A DNA stretch of 62,691 bases from Firmicutes bacterium UBA5010 (GCA_002396645.1 DGYI01000061.1:15248-77938); one strand, 5' to 3'; positions 35,048-43,322 are shown, counted from the stretch's first letter. The notes: a model not told the origin generated them from the letters alone. A program made the numbers and translations.

Positions 35048-36661
35048 TTACAAATCCCATTCGAGTACATTGCCGTTGAAATCAAGAACAGTCATTTTTT
35101 GTCCATGATTGAATAAAAATATTTTATCCTCAATTACATACATGCTTGAGTACGAACCTGTACTTCCTCCGTCTGTTCTACTATGTTTTGAATCATATAT
35201 ATTTGTTATCTCAGTCCCGTCATGCTTCATTCTGAAAACATGGAAATAATGAACATCAGACGGAAGTAAAAAGTAGCTTGTAAAAAAGAAAATATAATTG
35301 TCAGTTACCTGAAGCTGATATATATATCCCTTCTCATCAAGACGAGGCATAATTTGTTCACGAGATATTGTATCATCAATTTTAATTTTATATATACCAT
35401 CATCAAATTTTCCGTATATTTCATTGTTGTACGTCTGCATCGCTGCCAGTATAAACAAATCTTTAAAGTCCGATTCATTGAATTTCAATTCATCTGATTT
35501 ATTTTCATCAATATCATATTGCATTAAAAGCTCATTATTATCGCTGCCGACTGTCGAGTATATAATCTTGTCATTATATATGAGTACATTTTTTGAATCT
35601 CGCGTTTCCAATAAATTATTACTTATTAAGTAACTTTCTTTTGTGTTAATATCAAATGAATAAAGACAAAATTCGCCTTTATTTGATAAAGAGCCTGCTT
35701 CAACATATTTATCATAAATTATTTTGTCCTTAACTATTACAAAGCTGCTGCTGTAATCTCTCAATATTAACTCACTCTTAAGTTCATTTTTATCCAGGTG
35801 AAATATTCCATATGATTCATCAGAGATATCCTGTCCCGAATAGTAAATTTCATTATTATAAAGAAAAAGCATATGAGTTTTATTTTCAGTAAGTAATTGT
35901 TTTTCTTTACCCTGCTTATTAATTCTATATAGATTTCTGTCATTTATATAGTACATATAATCATCATCATAAAGCATCTGTCCGCCGCTGCTAAGACTTG
36001 CCGAATGATTTGTTTTATATGATATAGAGGTATCGTATGGAATATTAGTTGAATAACTGTCTAATTTTGCTTTATCTCCTGATTCTTCAAATTTCTTCTC
36101 AGCATAATTTTCGGAGAAAGGTGTAAACATAAGACAGTATCTTCCCCAAAGAATTTTCTCAATCATATCCTCACTTGCATTAACATCAGTAAGATTTGCA
36201 CAGTCAAAGAATGCAAAATCTCCTATTTCGGTAACTGAGTCAGGTATATTTATTTTCTCTAAACTGCTTTTTTGGAACGCACTCCAGTCAATTCTTGTTA
36301 AGCCTTCCGGCAAAACAACAGTTTTAATATACTTGTGCTCTTTAAATGCTTCACTTCCGATTTCCTTGATAAAATCAGGGACTATAAATTCTTCATCTTC
36401 TTTGGTTTCGGGATACTTTATTATAGCGGTATAATCATCATTGAAAACTATGCCTTCAAGCTTATATTTTTCAATAATACTTTCCTTAGAATCAGCGTAA
36501 TTTTCATCCTCTTTATTGTCAGTAGATTGTAGTTCTTTGTTTTCACTGTCATTTTCGGGAATTTTATTATCTGTATTAACCTTAGGGCCGGTTTTACACC
36601 CCGACAGTGCTATAATCAATACTAATACTGAAACTAAAATTAATTTATAACTATTTTTCAT
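35048..36661 (-). CDS. BspA-like leucine-rich repeat lipoprotein with DUF5050-like domain (copy 2)
   Basis: A 537-aa paralogue of the adjacent lipoprotein with the same architecture: signal ending in IALSGCKTG, a polar linker, LRR_5 repeats (KEIGSEAFKEHKYIKTVVLP and following), then a DUF5050-like beta-propeller region. It starts at ATG 36661; AAAGGAGG lies 12 nt upstream, and the ATG nearer to it (in CATGGACATAAG) is out of frame, giving only MDIR before a TGA that overlaps the real ATG. It is preceded by a long structured leader. The tandem arrangement implies a recent duplication. Confidence 0.82.
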   Translation of the reverse strand: MKNSYKLILVSVLVLIIALSGCKTGPKVNTDNKIPENDSENKELQSTDNKEDENYADSKESIIEKYKLEGIVFNDDYTAIIKYPETKEDEEFIVPDFIKEIGSEAFKEHKYIKTVVLPEGLTRIDWSAFQKSSLEKINIPDSVTEIGDFAFFDCANLTDVNASEDMIEKILWGRYCLMFTPFSENYAEKKFEESGDKAKLDSYSTNIPYDTSISYKTNHSASLSSGGQMLYDDDYMYYINDRNLYRINKQGKEKQLLTENKTHMLFLYNNEIYYSGQDISDESYGIFHLDKNELKSELILRDYSSSFVIVKDKIIYDKYVEAGSLSNKGEFCLYSFDINTKESYLISNNLLETRDSKNVLIYNDKIIYSTVGSDNNELLMQYDIDENKSDELKFNESDFKDLFILAAMQTYNNEIYGKFDDGIYKIKIDDTISREQIMPRLDEKGYIYQLQVTDNYIFFFTSYFLLPSDVHYFHVFRMKHDGTEITNIYDSKHSRTDGGSTGSYSSMYVIEDKIFLFNHGQKMTVLDFNGNVLEWDL

Positions 36662-36777
36662 CTTATGTCCATGCCTCCTTTGCACAAAGAACTATGAAAA
36701 TTTTGTGCGACAGACAAAGTTTGCTAAAAGCAAACTCGGTACTTATTTTCTTTATTTGCATCATTTCTTTCAACCTT
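36662..36777 (-). promoter_or_regulatory. Recurrent leader element, copy A (upstream of LRR lipoprotein 2)
   Basis: On the minus strand: AAGGTTGAAAGAAATGATGC (from 36777), then ACCGAG (36740-36735), hairpin GTTTGC/GCAAAC, hairpin GCACAAA/TTTGTGC, then AAAGGAGG-CATGGACATAAG. Blocks and spacing recur upstream of the EamA gene (49594-49674) and the HI0933-like gene (51460-51564). It is probably an RNA element; its function is unknown. Confidence 0.5.
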
Positions 36778-36930
36778 CCCTCCATAGACTCAAACTAAAT
36801 TTGAGGCTGTCAAACTTTGTTTTAAGTTTTAAATTTTGTTTGAGACGAACATATTGTACTTGAGCTTATTATATTACAAAAGAAGATTTTTCTGAATACA
36901 TTTTTGTCATTTATAAAATATATTTAATAA

Positions 36931-37020
36931 TGTCTGAAATTCGACAAAGCAAAACAGCCTATTATGCAAACGTATGCCTTGTGTCTGAAAATCGACATAA
37001 AAAATGACGAAATTCCGTCG
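36931..37020 (+). promoter_or_regulatory. Three upstream activator-type repeats of the dehydrogenase operon
   Basis: Partly symmetric 16-mers TGTCTGAAATTCGACA (36931-36946), TGTCTGAAAATCGACA (36982-36997) and a looser TGACGAAATTCCGTCG (37005-37020) lie 85-175 bp upstream of the predicted sigma-54 start. That is the usual distance for enhancer-binding protein sites. Confidence 0.6.
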
Positions 37021-37078
37021 ATTATCTGTATTTTAACAAACTAATATTGAAAAATCAATGTTTTAAGGGTTTATGAAG

Positions 37079-37095
37079 TTGGTACGTTATTTGCT
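37079..37095 (+). promoter_or_regulatory. Sigma-54 (-24/-12) promoter of the dehydrogenase operon
   Basis: TTGGTACGTTATTTGCT matches the consensus TTGGCACGNNNNTTGCW with one change, with GG at 37081-37082 and GC at 37093-37094, exactly 10 bp apart. The start of transcription would be near 37106, 49 bp before the first ATG. Confidence 0.75.
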
Positions 37096-37154
37096 TTAAG
37101 TATATGTTGGGAAAGGTTAAGAATTTTAAATAACAAAAAAGCAGGAGATTTATT

Positions 37155-37463
37155 ATGAGAATTGAAAAGCATCCTATTTTGAAATTTGAACGAAAAGAAA
37201 AACTAAGCTTCACCTTTAACGGAGAAAAACTGGAAGGATATAAGGGCGAATCCATACAGGCAGCACTCCATGCTGCAGGTGTTAAGGTTTTAGGTAAAAG
37301 TATCGAAATGCATAGACCAAGAGGTTTTTATTGTGCTATAGGCAACTGCTCGTCCTGCCAAATGGTAGTAAACGGAGTTCCTAATGTTAAAACCTGCATT
37401 ACGGAATTGGAAGAAGGAATGATAGTTGAAACTCAAGAGGGCAAAGGAGTGATATCATGGTAG
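37155..37463 (+). CDS. (2Fe-2S)-binding small subunit (HcnA/sarcosine oxidase alpha N-terminus-like)
   Basis: A 102-aa protein with a plant-type ferredoxin fold; cluster cysteines lie in CAIGNCSSCQM plus a later TCITEL. The RPRGFYCAIGNCSSC block is typical of HcnA and of the N-terminal domain of sarcosine oxidase alpha and opine oxidase. It would pass electrons within the dehydrogenase complex encoded by the next genes. GCAGGAG precedes the ATG. Overlaps the next gene by 7 bp. Confidence 0.85.
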   Translation: MRIEKHPILKFERKEKLSFTFNGEKLEGYKGESIQAALHAAGVKVLGKSIEMHRPRGFYCAIGNCSSCQMVVNGVPNVKTCITELEEGMIVETQEGKGVISW

Positions 37464-38539
37464 ATAAAGAATTAGTAATAGTAGGCGGAGGACCTGCGGG
37501 CTTATGTGCGGCTGTAAGCGCAGCACAAAGCGGTGCAAATGTGCTTATAATTGAGAGAAGCAATAAGCTGGGCGGTCAATTGGTTAAGCAGACACATATG
37601 TTTTTTGGATCTGAGAAGCAATATGCTTCTTCGAGAGGAATAGACATAGCTGATATATTATTAAATGAGCTGGATAATTTTAAAGATAGAGTAGAAATAA
37701 TGACTGATACAACGGTTGTCGGTATGTACGAGGACGGAGTTATTTCGGTATTGCATAAAGAGGACAATTATTTCAAGATTAAGCCAAAGGCTTTGATAAT
37801 AGCCACAGGTGCGTTTGAAAAATCTCTGGCATTTCCGAACAATGATCTTCCGGGCATATACGGAGCAGGGGCAGTACAAACCCTTATGAATGTCTATGGT
37901 ATCAAACCGGGGAATAAAGTTTTAATGGTAGGAGCAGGAAATATAGGGCTTATAGTAAGTTATCAGCTTATGCAGGCAGGAGTCAAGGTTTTGGCGATTA
38001 TTGACGCAGCTCCGAAAATCGGAGGATATTTAGTTCATGCTTCAAAGGTCAGAAGAATAGGTGTTCCTATACTGACTTCGCATACTGTTAAGGAAGCTAT
38101 AGGCAAGGACTGTCTTGAAAAAGCTGTTATTTGGGAAGTTGATAATAAATTTCAGGGAATAGAGGGAACTGAAAAGGAATTTGAGACAGATGTAATGTGT
38201 ATTTCTGTAGGGCTGACACCTCTTAGTGAGCTTGTAGCTATGAGGGGATGTGAAATGAAATACGTACCTCAGCTAAGCGGCTTTGTTCCGAAAAGAAATG
38301 AAAATTATGAAACAAGTGCTGAAAATGTATTTGTTGCAGGTGATGTAACGGGAGTTGAAGAGGCGAGTGCAGCTATGGTTGAAGGATACTTGGCAGGACT
38401 TTGTGCAGCGGAAAAAATCGGACATAGGCATAAAAACTATGACGAGCTCAAGGCTGATTATGCGGGACAATTGGCAGATTTGAGAAGAGGGCCTGTCGGA
38501 CAGCATATATTATCAGGAATCAAGGAAATTATAGAATAA
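37457..38539 (+). CDS. FAD/NAD(P)-dependent oxidoreductase subunit (HcnB/PDH alpha-like)
   Basis: A 360-aa two-dinucleotide-domain flavoprotein: FAD motif IVGGGPAGLCAA at the N-terminus, LGGQLVKQTH, second nucleotide motif MVGAGNIGLIV (~155), and FVAGDVTGVEEASAA near the C-terminus. It resembles the alpha subunit of dye-linked L-proline dehydrogenase, HcnB and the C-terminal part of sarcosine oxidase alpha. In such complexes it moves electrons from the catalytic beta subunit to the iron-sulfur proteins or NAD. Translationally coupled to the preceding small subunit. Confidence 0.87.
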   Translation: MVDKELVIVGGGPAGLCAAVSAAQSGANVLIIERSNKLGGQLVKQTHMFFGSEKQYASSRGIDIADILLNELDNFKDRVEIMTDTTVVGMYEDGVISVLHKEDNYFKIKPKALIIATGAFEKSLAFPNNDLPGIYGAGAVQTLMNVYGIKPGNKVLMVGAGNIGLIVSYQLMQAGVKVLAIIDAAPKIGGYLVHASKVRRIGVPILTSHTVKEAIGKDCLEKAVIWEVDNKFQGIEGTEKEFETDVMCISVGLTPLSELVAMRGCEMKYVPQLSGFVPKRNENYETSAENVFVAGDVTGVEEASAAMVEGYLAGLCAAEKIGHRHKNYDELKADYAGQLADLRRGPVGQHILSGIKEIIE

Positions 38540-38580
38540 TTTCCTATTAAGATAGTGAGATAATTAAGGAGGATAAGAAA

Positions 38581-39096
38581 ATGTTAGAAAAAACAGGTAT
38601 AGCTACTGAAGAAATGATAATGAATGCGTTTCCTTCTATTGATAGAATAAATAAAGGGCCGGTTGCGGTTATAGAATGTTATCAGAACATACCATGCAAT
38701 CCATGTCAAACAGCATGCAGATTTAATGCAATCAACATAGGTGACGATATAAATAATTTACCGAAATTAGAGCCTGATAATTGCACCGGATGCAGTATTT
38801 GTCTGAGCAAATGTCCAGGACTGTCGATTATGATTGTTGACGGATCCAAATCACAAGATACTGTATTAGTTAAATTACCTTATGAATTTTTACCTTTGCC
38901 AGGCAAGGGAGATACTGTAGCAGGATTAAACAGAGCCGGTGAATATATAGCAGATGTTGAGGTTCTAAGTGTATTAAATCCTGAATCATTTGATAAAACA
39001 CCTATTGTTACCATAGAGGTAGACAGAAAATATTTATATGATATAAGAAATATTCAAATATCCGAACAAAGCCAAAACAACAAGGAGGTCCTATAA
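38581..39096 (+). CDS. 4Fe-4S ferredoxin subunit
   Basis: A 171-aa protein. CNPCQTACRF and CTGCSICLSKCPG supply cluster ligands (residues ~40-80), and a beta-rich C-terminal half (KLPYEFLPLPGKGD) follows. This size and context match the ~19-kDa iron-sulfur delta-type subunit of archaeal L-proline dehydrogenase complexes. It would accept electrons from the flavoproteins. AAGGAGG precedes the ATG. No membrane segment is present. Confidence 0.83.
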   Translation: MLEKTGIATEEMIMNAFPSIDRINKGPVAVIECYQNIPCNPCQTACRFNAINIGDDINNLPKLEPDNCTGCSICLSKCPGLSIMIVDGSKSQDTVLVKLPYEFLPLPGKGDTVAGLNRAGEYIADVEVLSVLNPESFDKTPIVTIEVDRKYLYDIRNIQISEQSQNNKEVL

Positions 39097-39097
39097 A

Positions 39098-39385
39098 ATG
39101 AGAGATGACAACACAATTATTTGCAGATGCTCAGATATTAGCTTAGGAGAGATAAGAAGGCTGATTGCTGATGGATATACATCTTTAGATGAAATAAAAA
39201 GAATAACTCGATTAGGAATGGGACCATGTCAAGGAAAAACCTGCGGTCTTTTGGTGCTCAGAGAAATTGCGATAGCTACAGGAAAAGATATAAGAGAGCT
39301 GCAAAATCACACAAACCGACCCGTAGCTGTAGGAGTTAAACTTGGATTGATTGCAAAGGAGGCTGAGAAACATGATGAAAACTAG
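39098..39385 (+). CDS. BFD-like (2Fe-2S)-binding subunit
   Basis: A 95-aa protein with ICRCSDISLGEI at the start and MGPCQGKTCG in the middle: the C-x-C...C-x4-C pattern of bacterioferritin-associated-ferredoxin-like [2Fe-2S] domains. In larger homologues this domain is fused inside the alpha subunit; here it is separate. Start is 1 nt after the preceding stop, with AAGGAGG at a good distance. It overlaps the next gene's ribosome site and coding start by 14 bp. Confidence 0.87.
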   Translation: MRDDNTIICRCSDISLGEIRRLIADGYTSLDEIKRITRLGMGPCQGKTCGLLVLREIAIATGKDIRELQNHTNRPVAVGVKLGLIAKEAEKHDEN

Positions 39386-40523
39386 TGCTGATGTTGTAAT
39401 CATCGGAGGAGGAATATCAGGCTGTTCCATAGCATATAATTTGGCTAAGCAGGGCATGAAAAATATCGTTGTTATAGAGAAAAATTATATTTGCAGCGGC
39501 TCGACAGGAAGATGCGGAGCAGGTGTAAGAATGCAGTGGGGAACAGTCATGAACTGCGCTATTGCTAAAAAAAGTATAGAATTTTTTGAAAATGCCAATG
39601 AAATATTAGAATACGAAGATGATGTTGAATTCAAGCAAAGCGGATATCTGTTGGTAGCTTCTACAGACAAAGAGATGGAGCAGTTCAAAAAAAATATTGA
39701 AGTACAGCATAGTCTGGGTATACCCTCAAAGCTTTTGACGGTACAAGAGGCTAAGGAAATAGTTCCTTATCTTAATACTGATATATTGACAGGTGCTGCA
39801 TTTTGCGGAAAAGATGGATTCTTAAATCCGTTTAAAACTACAGATGCGTATTATAGGGCAGCAAAAAGGCTGGGAGTAGAGTTTTACACATATACAGAAG
39901 TAATCGGTATAAGAGCTGAAAACGGCAAGGTTAAAGGAGTTATAACCAACAAGGGCGAAATAGCCACAGAAAAGATAGTAAATGCAGCTAACGGCTGGGC
40001 GAAGCAAATCTGTGATATGGTTAATATTGATGTGCCCGTATATTCTGAAAGACATCAAATATTAGTTACAGAGCCTGTTGAAGCAATGCAGGGACCTATG
40101 GTAATGTCATTCTCACTTAATCTTTATGTTCAGCAGTCACCTCACGGATCATTTATAATGGGTAGAGGAGATGCCAATGAACCGAGGGATTTAAGACAGA
40201 CTTCAAGTTGGCATTTCATTGAAGAAATGGCTAAAACAATAGATGAGCTGCTTCCGCCTATCAGCAAGCTAAGACTTATAAGACAGTGGGCTGGTCTATA
40301 TAATATGACACCAGATAAACAGCCTATATATGGTACAGTAGATGAGCTTGAAGGATTTTACCTTGCATTTGGATACAGCGGACACGGATTTATGTTTGGT
40401 CCCGTAACAGGTATTGCAATTTCTGAGATGATACTCGGAAAAGAGCCAAGCATAGATGTGAGCATGTTAAATCTTAACAGATTTAAAACAGGGGATTTAC
40501 TTTTGGAACCATCTGTAGTATAG
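39372..40523 (+). CDS. FAD-dependent amino-acid dehydrogenase, catalytic subunit (DadA/sarcosine oxidase beta/HcnC-like)
   Basis: A 383-aa DAO-family flavoprotein: FAD motif VIIGGGISGCSIAY, TGRCGAGVRMQWG, C-terminal GLYNMTPDKQP and GYSGHGFMFGPV, which close the flavin and substrate site. It is expected to oxidise a secondary or D-amino acid such as proline, D-hydroxyproline, sarcosine or glycine. The adjacent Xaa-Pro-type peptidase favours proline or hydroxyproline, by inference. Start chosen at ATG 39372, 9 nt after AAAGGAGG. Confidence 0.87.
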   Translation: MMKTSADVVIIGGGISGCSIAYNLAKQGMKNIVVIEKNYICSGSTGRCGAGVRMQWGTVMNCAIAKKSIEFFENANEILEYEDDVEFKQSGYLLVASTDKEMEQFKKNIEVQHSLGIPSKLLTVQEAKEIVPYLNTDILTGAAFCGKDGFLNPFKTTDAYYRAAKRLGVEFYTYTEVIGIRAENGKVKGVITNKGEIATEKIVNAANGWAKQICDMVNIDVPVYSERHQILVTEPVEAMQGPMVMSFSLNLYVQQSPHGSFIMGRGDANEPRDLRQTSSWHFIEEMAKTIDELLPPISKLRLIRQWAGLYNMTPDKQPIYGTVDELEGFYLAFGYSGHGFMFGPVTGIAISEMILGKEPSIDVSMLNLNRFKTGDLLLEPSVV

Positions 40524-40542
40524 TTAATTATAGGTAGATTGC

Positions 40543-40597
40543 AAGGGAGCGGCATCTTTGTCGTTCCCTTTTTCAACAAGTTTTTTAAAAACTTGTT
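40543..40597 (+). terminator. Terminator plus adjacent hairpin inside the redox block
   Basis: AAGGGAGCG / CGTTCCCTT (40543-40551 / 40562-40570, one G-U pair) runs into TTTTT. An 11-bp arm palindrome AACAAGTTTTT / AAAAACTTGTT follows at 40575-40597. This should separate or reduce transcription of the ferredoxin and peptidase genes. Confidence 0.7.
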
Positions 40598-40653
40598 ACA
40601 AATCTTTTATTAAAAAGCTTGATTATTTTCTTAAAGGAGGTAGCTGCATATTT

Positions 40654-40887
40654 ATGAAAAAAAGATTAGTCAAGGATGAAAAGAAGTGCATAAGGTGCGG
40701 AAATTGTGAAAGAGTCTGTTCAAAGGCTTTTTTTAAGGAAGTAAATCGTGATAAATCATATGTAAAGGTAAGTCAAGGGGACGATGGCTACGCTAATATC
40801 GATATAAGTGCCGATTGTGTTGCCTGCGGGCTATGTGCAAGGAATTGTCCGACAGGTGCTTTGAAAATGGAAGAATATGAGGAGTAA
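40654..40887 (+). CDS. Small 2[4Fe-4S] ferredoxin
   Basis: A 77-aa protein with two four-cysteine motifs, CIRCGNCERVC and CVACGLCARNCP, each ligating a [4Fe-4S] cluster in clostridial-type ferredoxins. The start at ATG 40654 follows AAAGGAGG with a longish 13-nt gap; upstream in-frame extension runs through the terminator and is rejected. It may be the soluble electron acceptor of the dehydrogenase complex or pair with a partner encoded elsewhere. Confidence 0.85.
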   Translation: MKKRLVKDEKKCIRCGNCERVCSKAFFKEVNRDKSYVKVSQGDDGYANIDISADCVACGLCARNCPTGALKMEEYEE

Positions 40888-40895
40888 AAATAACT

Positions 40896-41984
40896 ATGAG
40901 AATTGAATATTTGAATAAGCTTGTTAATATTATGAAAAAAGAAGCTCTTGACGCAATGCTTATTGCTCCGTCAGAGGAAATGAAATTTTTGCTTGGGAGT
41001 TCAACACATTTATGCGAGAGATTTCAGGCTTTGATAGTTAAGAATGACGGTGAGTACTTTTATATTTGCAATCTCTTGACGGCAGATGAAATTAAAGAAA
41101 TTCTGGGAGAAGGCATCAAGGTTTACAGTTGGTTTGATGGTGACGGATTTATCGATACCGCTAAAAAAGCCTTTGAAGAAAACGGATTAACAGGTAAAAC
41201 TATAGGTGTAAACTCTACCGAAAGAGCTTGTATTATATTAGACTTAATGAAGAATATTGATATTAAATTTGTTAACGGTAAACCGTTTTTAGAGGAAATG
41301 AGAATAATCAAAACGAATGAAGAAATAAAAGATCTGAGAAAAGCAGCTCAAATTACGGATGAGACATTTTCTGAGCTATTAAAATTTATAAAGCCGGGTA
41401 TGAAGGAAGCCGATGTAGCAAATTTCATCAATAAAACCTTTATAGAAAAGGGTGCGCAACCGGGATTTGCAATGGTATGTTCGGGACCTAATTCGGCACT
41501 TCCGCATTATGCCTCAGATCAAAGAGTTATACAGGAAAAAGATATAGTTCTGCTTGATTATGGATGCATATATAACAGCATGTGTGCGGATATGACAAGA
41601 ACAATATTTGTAGGCGGTGCTACCGAAGAAGAAATAAAAATGTACGAATATGTATTAGAGGCTAATATTGCCGGTGAGAGCAAGGCTGTTGAGGGAGCTT
41701 ATATACCGGATATAGATAAGGCTGCGAGAGATGTTGTTTATGAATCGGGCTATGGAGATACATTTGTAACCAGACTTGGTCATGGCATAGGATATTCTTT
41801 ACATGAAGCTCCGGATATAAAACAAAGCAATAAAAGATATTTGGAAAAAGGAATGGCTTTTTCTATAGAGCCGGGTATTTACAGAGTAGGAGAGTTTGGC
41901 ATAAGAATAGAGGATATTTTAGTTATAACCGAAAATGGAACTGAAATTCTAAATCAGGCTTCTAAGGAAATAATAGTTATATAA
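40896..41984 (+). CDS. M24 family metallopeptidase (Xaa-Pro dipeptidase/aminopeptidase-like)
   Basis: A 362-aa pita-bread-fold protein with an N-terminal creatinase-like domain (~1-130) and C-terminal catalytic domain. Dinuclear metal ligands are visible: LLDYGCIYNSMCADMTRT (two Asp), LGHGIGYSLHE (His), SIEPGIY (Glu) and IRIEDIL (Glu). It would cleave Xaa-Pro bonds and release proline or hydroxyproline. Position next to a proline-dehydrogenase-like operon suggests a peptide-to-proline catabolic route; creatinase-like activity is an alternative. Confidence 0.88.
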   Translation: MRIEYLNKLVNIMKKEALDAMLIAPSEEMKFLLGSSTHLCERFQALIVKNDGEYFYICNLLTADEIKEILGEGIKVYSWFDGDGFIDTAKKAFEENGLTGKTIGVNSTERACIILDLMKNIDIKFVNGKPFLEEMRIIKTNEEIKDLRKAAQITDETFSELLKFIKPGMKEADVANFINKTFIEKGAQPGFAMVCSGPNSALPHYASDQRVIQEKDIVLLDYGCIYNSMCADMTRTIFVGGATEEEIKMYEYVLEANIAGESKAVEGAYIPDIDKAARDVVYESGYGDTFVTRLGHGIGYSLHEAPDIKQSNKRYLEKGMAFSIEPGIYRVGEFGIRIEDILVITENGTEILNQASKEIIVI

Positions 41985-41988
41985 ACAG

Positions 41989-42043
41989 TGCAAAAAAATG
42001 CAATAAACAGCTATGTGCAAAAAAATGCATGCAGAAAGATGCA
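41989..42043 (+). promoter_or_regulatory. Three TGCA-N6-TGCA repeats upstream of ilvE
   Basis: TGCAAAAAAATGCA occurs at 41989-42002 and 42016-42029, and TGCAGAAAGATGCA at 42030-42043. They lie 100-155 bp upstream of the predicted sigma-54 start of ilvE and differ from the repeats of the dehydrogenase operon, so a different activator is likely. Confidence 0.6.
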
Positions 42044-42115
42044 ATTGATGTGTGTGTGATTTTTATGTAATTGATTTGCATGTGCTGTATGGTCGTTATT
42101 TATTTTTACTCTCAA

Positions 42116-42132
42116 TTGGCATAATTATTGCA
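42116..42132 (+). promoter_or_regulatory. Sigma-54 (-24/-12) promoter of ilvE
   Basis: TTGGCATAATTATTGCA matches TTGGCACGNNNNTTGCA at all the key positions, with GG (42118-42119) and GC (42130-42131) exactly 10 bp apart. An overlapping sigma-A reading (TTGGCA-N18-TATATT) is possible, but the activator repeats upstream favour sigma-54. Confidence 0.7.
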
Positions 42133-42174
42133 AAAGTAATATATTATGTTAAAATATTTTATTTGGAGGTAAAT

Positions 42175-43197
42175 ATGGACAAAAAGAATTTGGATTGGGG
42201 TAAATTGACTTTTTCTTATACAAAAGCAAACAAAATGTATGTTTCGTATTTTAAAGATGGAAAATGGGACAATGGCAAACTTGTAGATGAAGATACAATA
42301 ACTATAAGTGCTTCTTCAACTGCGCTTCATTATGGACAGGAATGTTTTGAAGGATTAAAGGCATATACAAATAAGAACGGTAATATACAATTATTCAGAC
42401 CGGATCAAAATGCAATAAGATTACAAGATAGCTGTAAAAGATTATTGATGGAATATGTATCTGTAGAGCAGTTTATAGATGCCTGTAAACAAGTTGTAAA
42501 GGCTAATGAAGAGTTTGTTCCACCGTACGGAACAGGAGCTACACTATATCTTAGACCGTTTGTTATCGGTATAGGTGATAATTTAGGTGTCAGACCTGCA
42601 TCTGAATATTTGTTCTGCGTATTCTGCTCACCTGTCGGAGCATATTTTAAGGGAGGTATGACTCCTGTTAACTTTATAACTACCGACTATGACAGAGCCG
42701 CACCTAACGGAACAGGCGGAGCTAAAGTAGGCGGAAACTATGCAGCAAGTTTATTGGCACATAAAGAAGCTGTAGATAAAGGTTTTGCTGATTGTATATA
42801 CCTGGATCCTACTACACATACAAAAATAGAGGAAGTTGGAGCTGCTAATTTCTTTGGTATAACTAAAGATGATAAATTTATAACTCCCAAATCAGATTCT
42901 ATACTTCCAAGTATAACAAGAAGATCACTTATGTATGTTGCAGAGCATTATCTTAAGATGCCGGTTGAAGAAAGAGATGTATTAATAGATAAATTAGATG
43001 AATTCAAGGAAGCAGGAGCATGTGGCACAGCTGCGGTTATATCTCCTATAGGAGGAATTCAGCATAATGATAAAATGCACGTATTCTATGACTTAAAAGA
43101 AGTAGGACCTGTTACTAAAAAACTATATGACACATTAGTCGGAATTCAATTCGGTGATGTAGAAGCACCGGAAGGCTGGATTGTAGAAATTAAATAA
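42175..43197 (+). CDS. ilvE: Branched-chain amino acid aminotransferase
   Basis: PLP transaminase interconverting Leu/Ile/Val and their 2-oxo acids with 2-oxoglutarate/Glu. Fold type IV, long (type II) form of 340 aa: ALHYGQECFEGLKAY, RLQDSCKRL, YLRPFVIG; the PLP Lys is in GGAKVGGNYAAS (~185), and EEVGAANFFG follows. The start ATG 42175 has TTTGGAGG upstream; the longer upstream reading has no ribosome site. Sigma-54 control suggests a catabolic role, feeding branched-chain amino acids into energy metabolism, besides biosynthesis (inference). Confidence 0.94.
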   Translation: MDKKNLDWGKLTFSYTKANKMYVSYFKDGKWDNGKLVDEDTITISASSTALHYGQECFEGLKAYTNKNGNIQLFRPDQNAIRLQDSCKRLLMEYVSVEQFIDACKQVVKANEEFVPPYGTGATLYLRPFVIGIGDNLGVRPASEYLFCVFCSPVGAYFKGGMTPVNFITTDYDRAAPNGTGGAKVGGNYAASLLAHKEAVDKGFADCIYLDPTTHTKIEEVGAANFFGITKDDKFITPKSDSILPSITRRSLMYVAEHYLKMPVEERDVLIDKLDEFKEAGACGTAAVISPIGGIQHNDKMHVFYDLKEVGPVTKKLYDTLVGIQFGDVEAPEGWIVEIK

Positions 43198-43203
43198 TAA
43201 AAA

Positions 43204-43244
43204 AAGAATGTGTAAAACTGTTGAGGTTTACACATTCTTCTTTT
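43204..43244 (+). terminator. Terminator of ilvE
   Basis: AAGAATGTGTAAA / TTTACACATTCTT 13-bp perfect stem with a 10-nt loop and CTTTT tail. A second terminator-like hairpin follows at 43272-43296 (GGGCGAAA / TTTCGCTC, then TTTTT). Confidence 0.85.
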
Positions 43245-43322
43245 GTGAAAAATCGTAATGATTCTTCCATAGGGCGAAACTAGTTTCGCTCTTTTTAGGG
43301 TGAACAGAAGATTTAACCCTTT

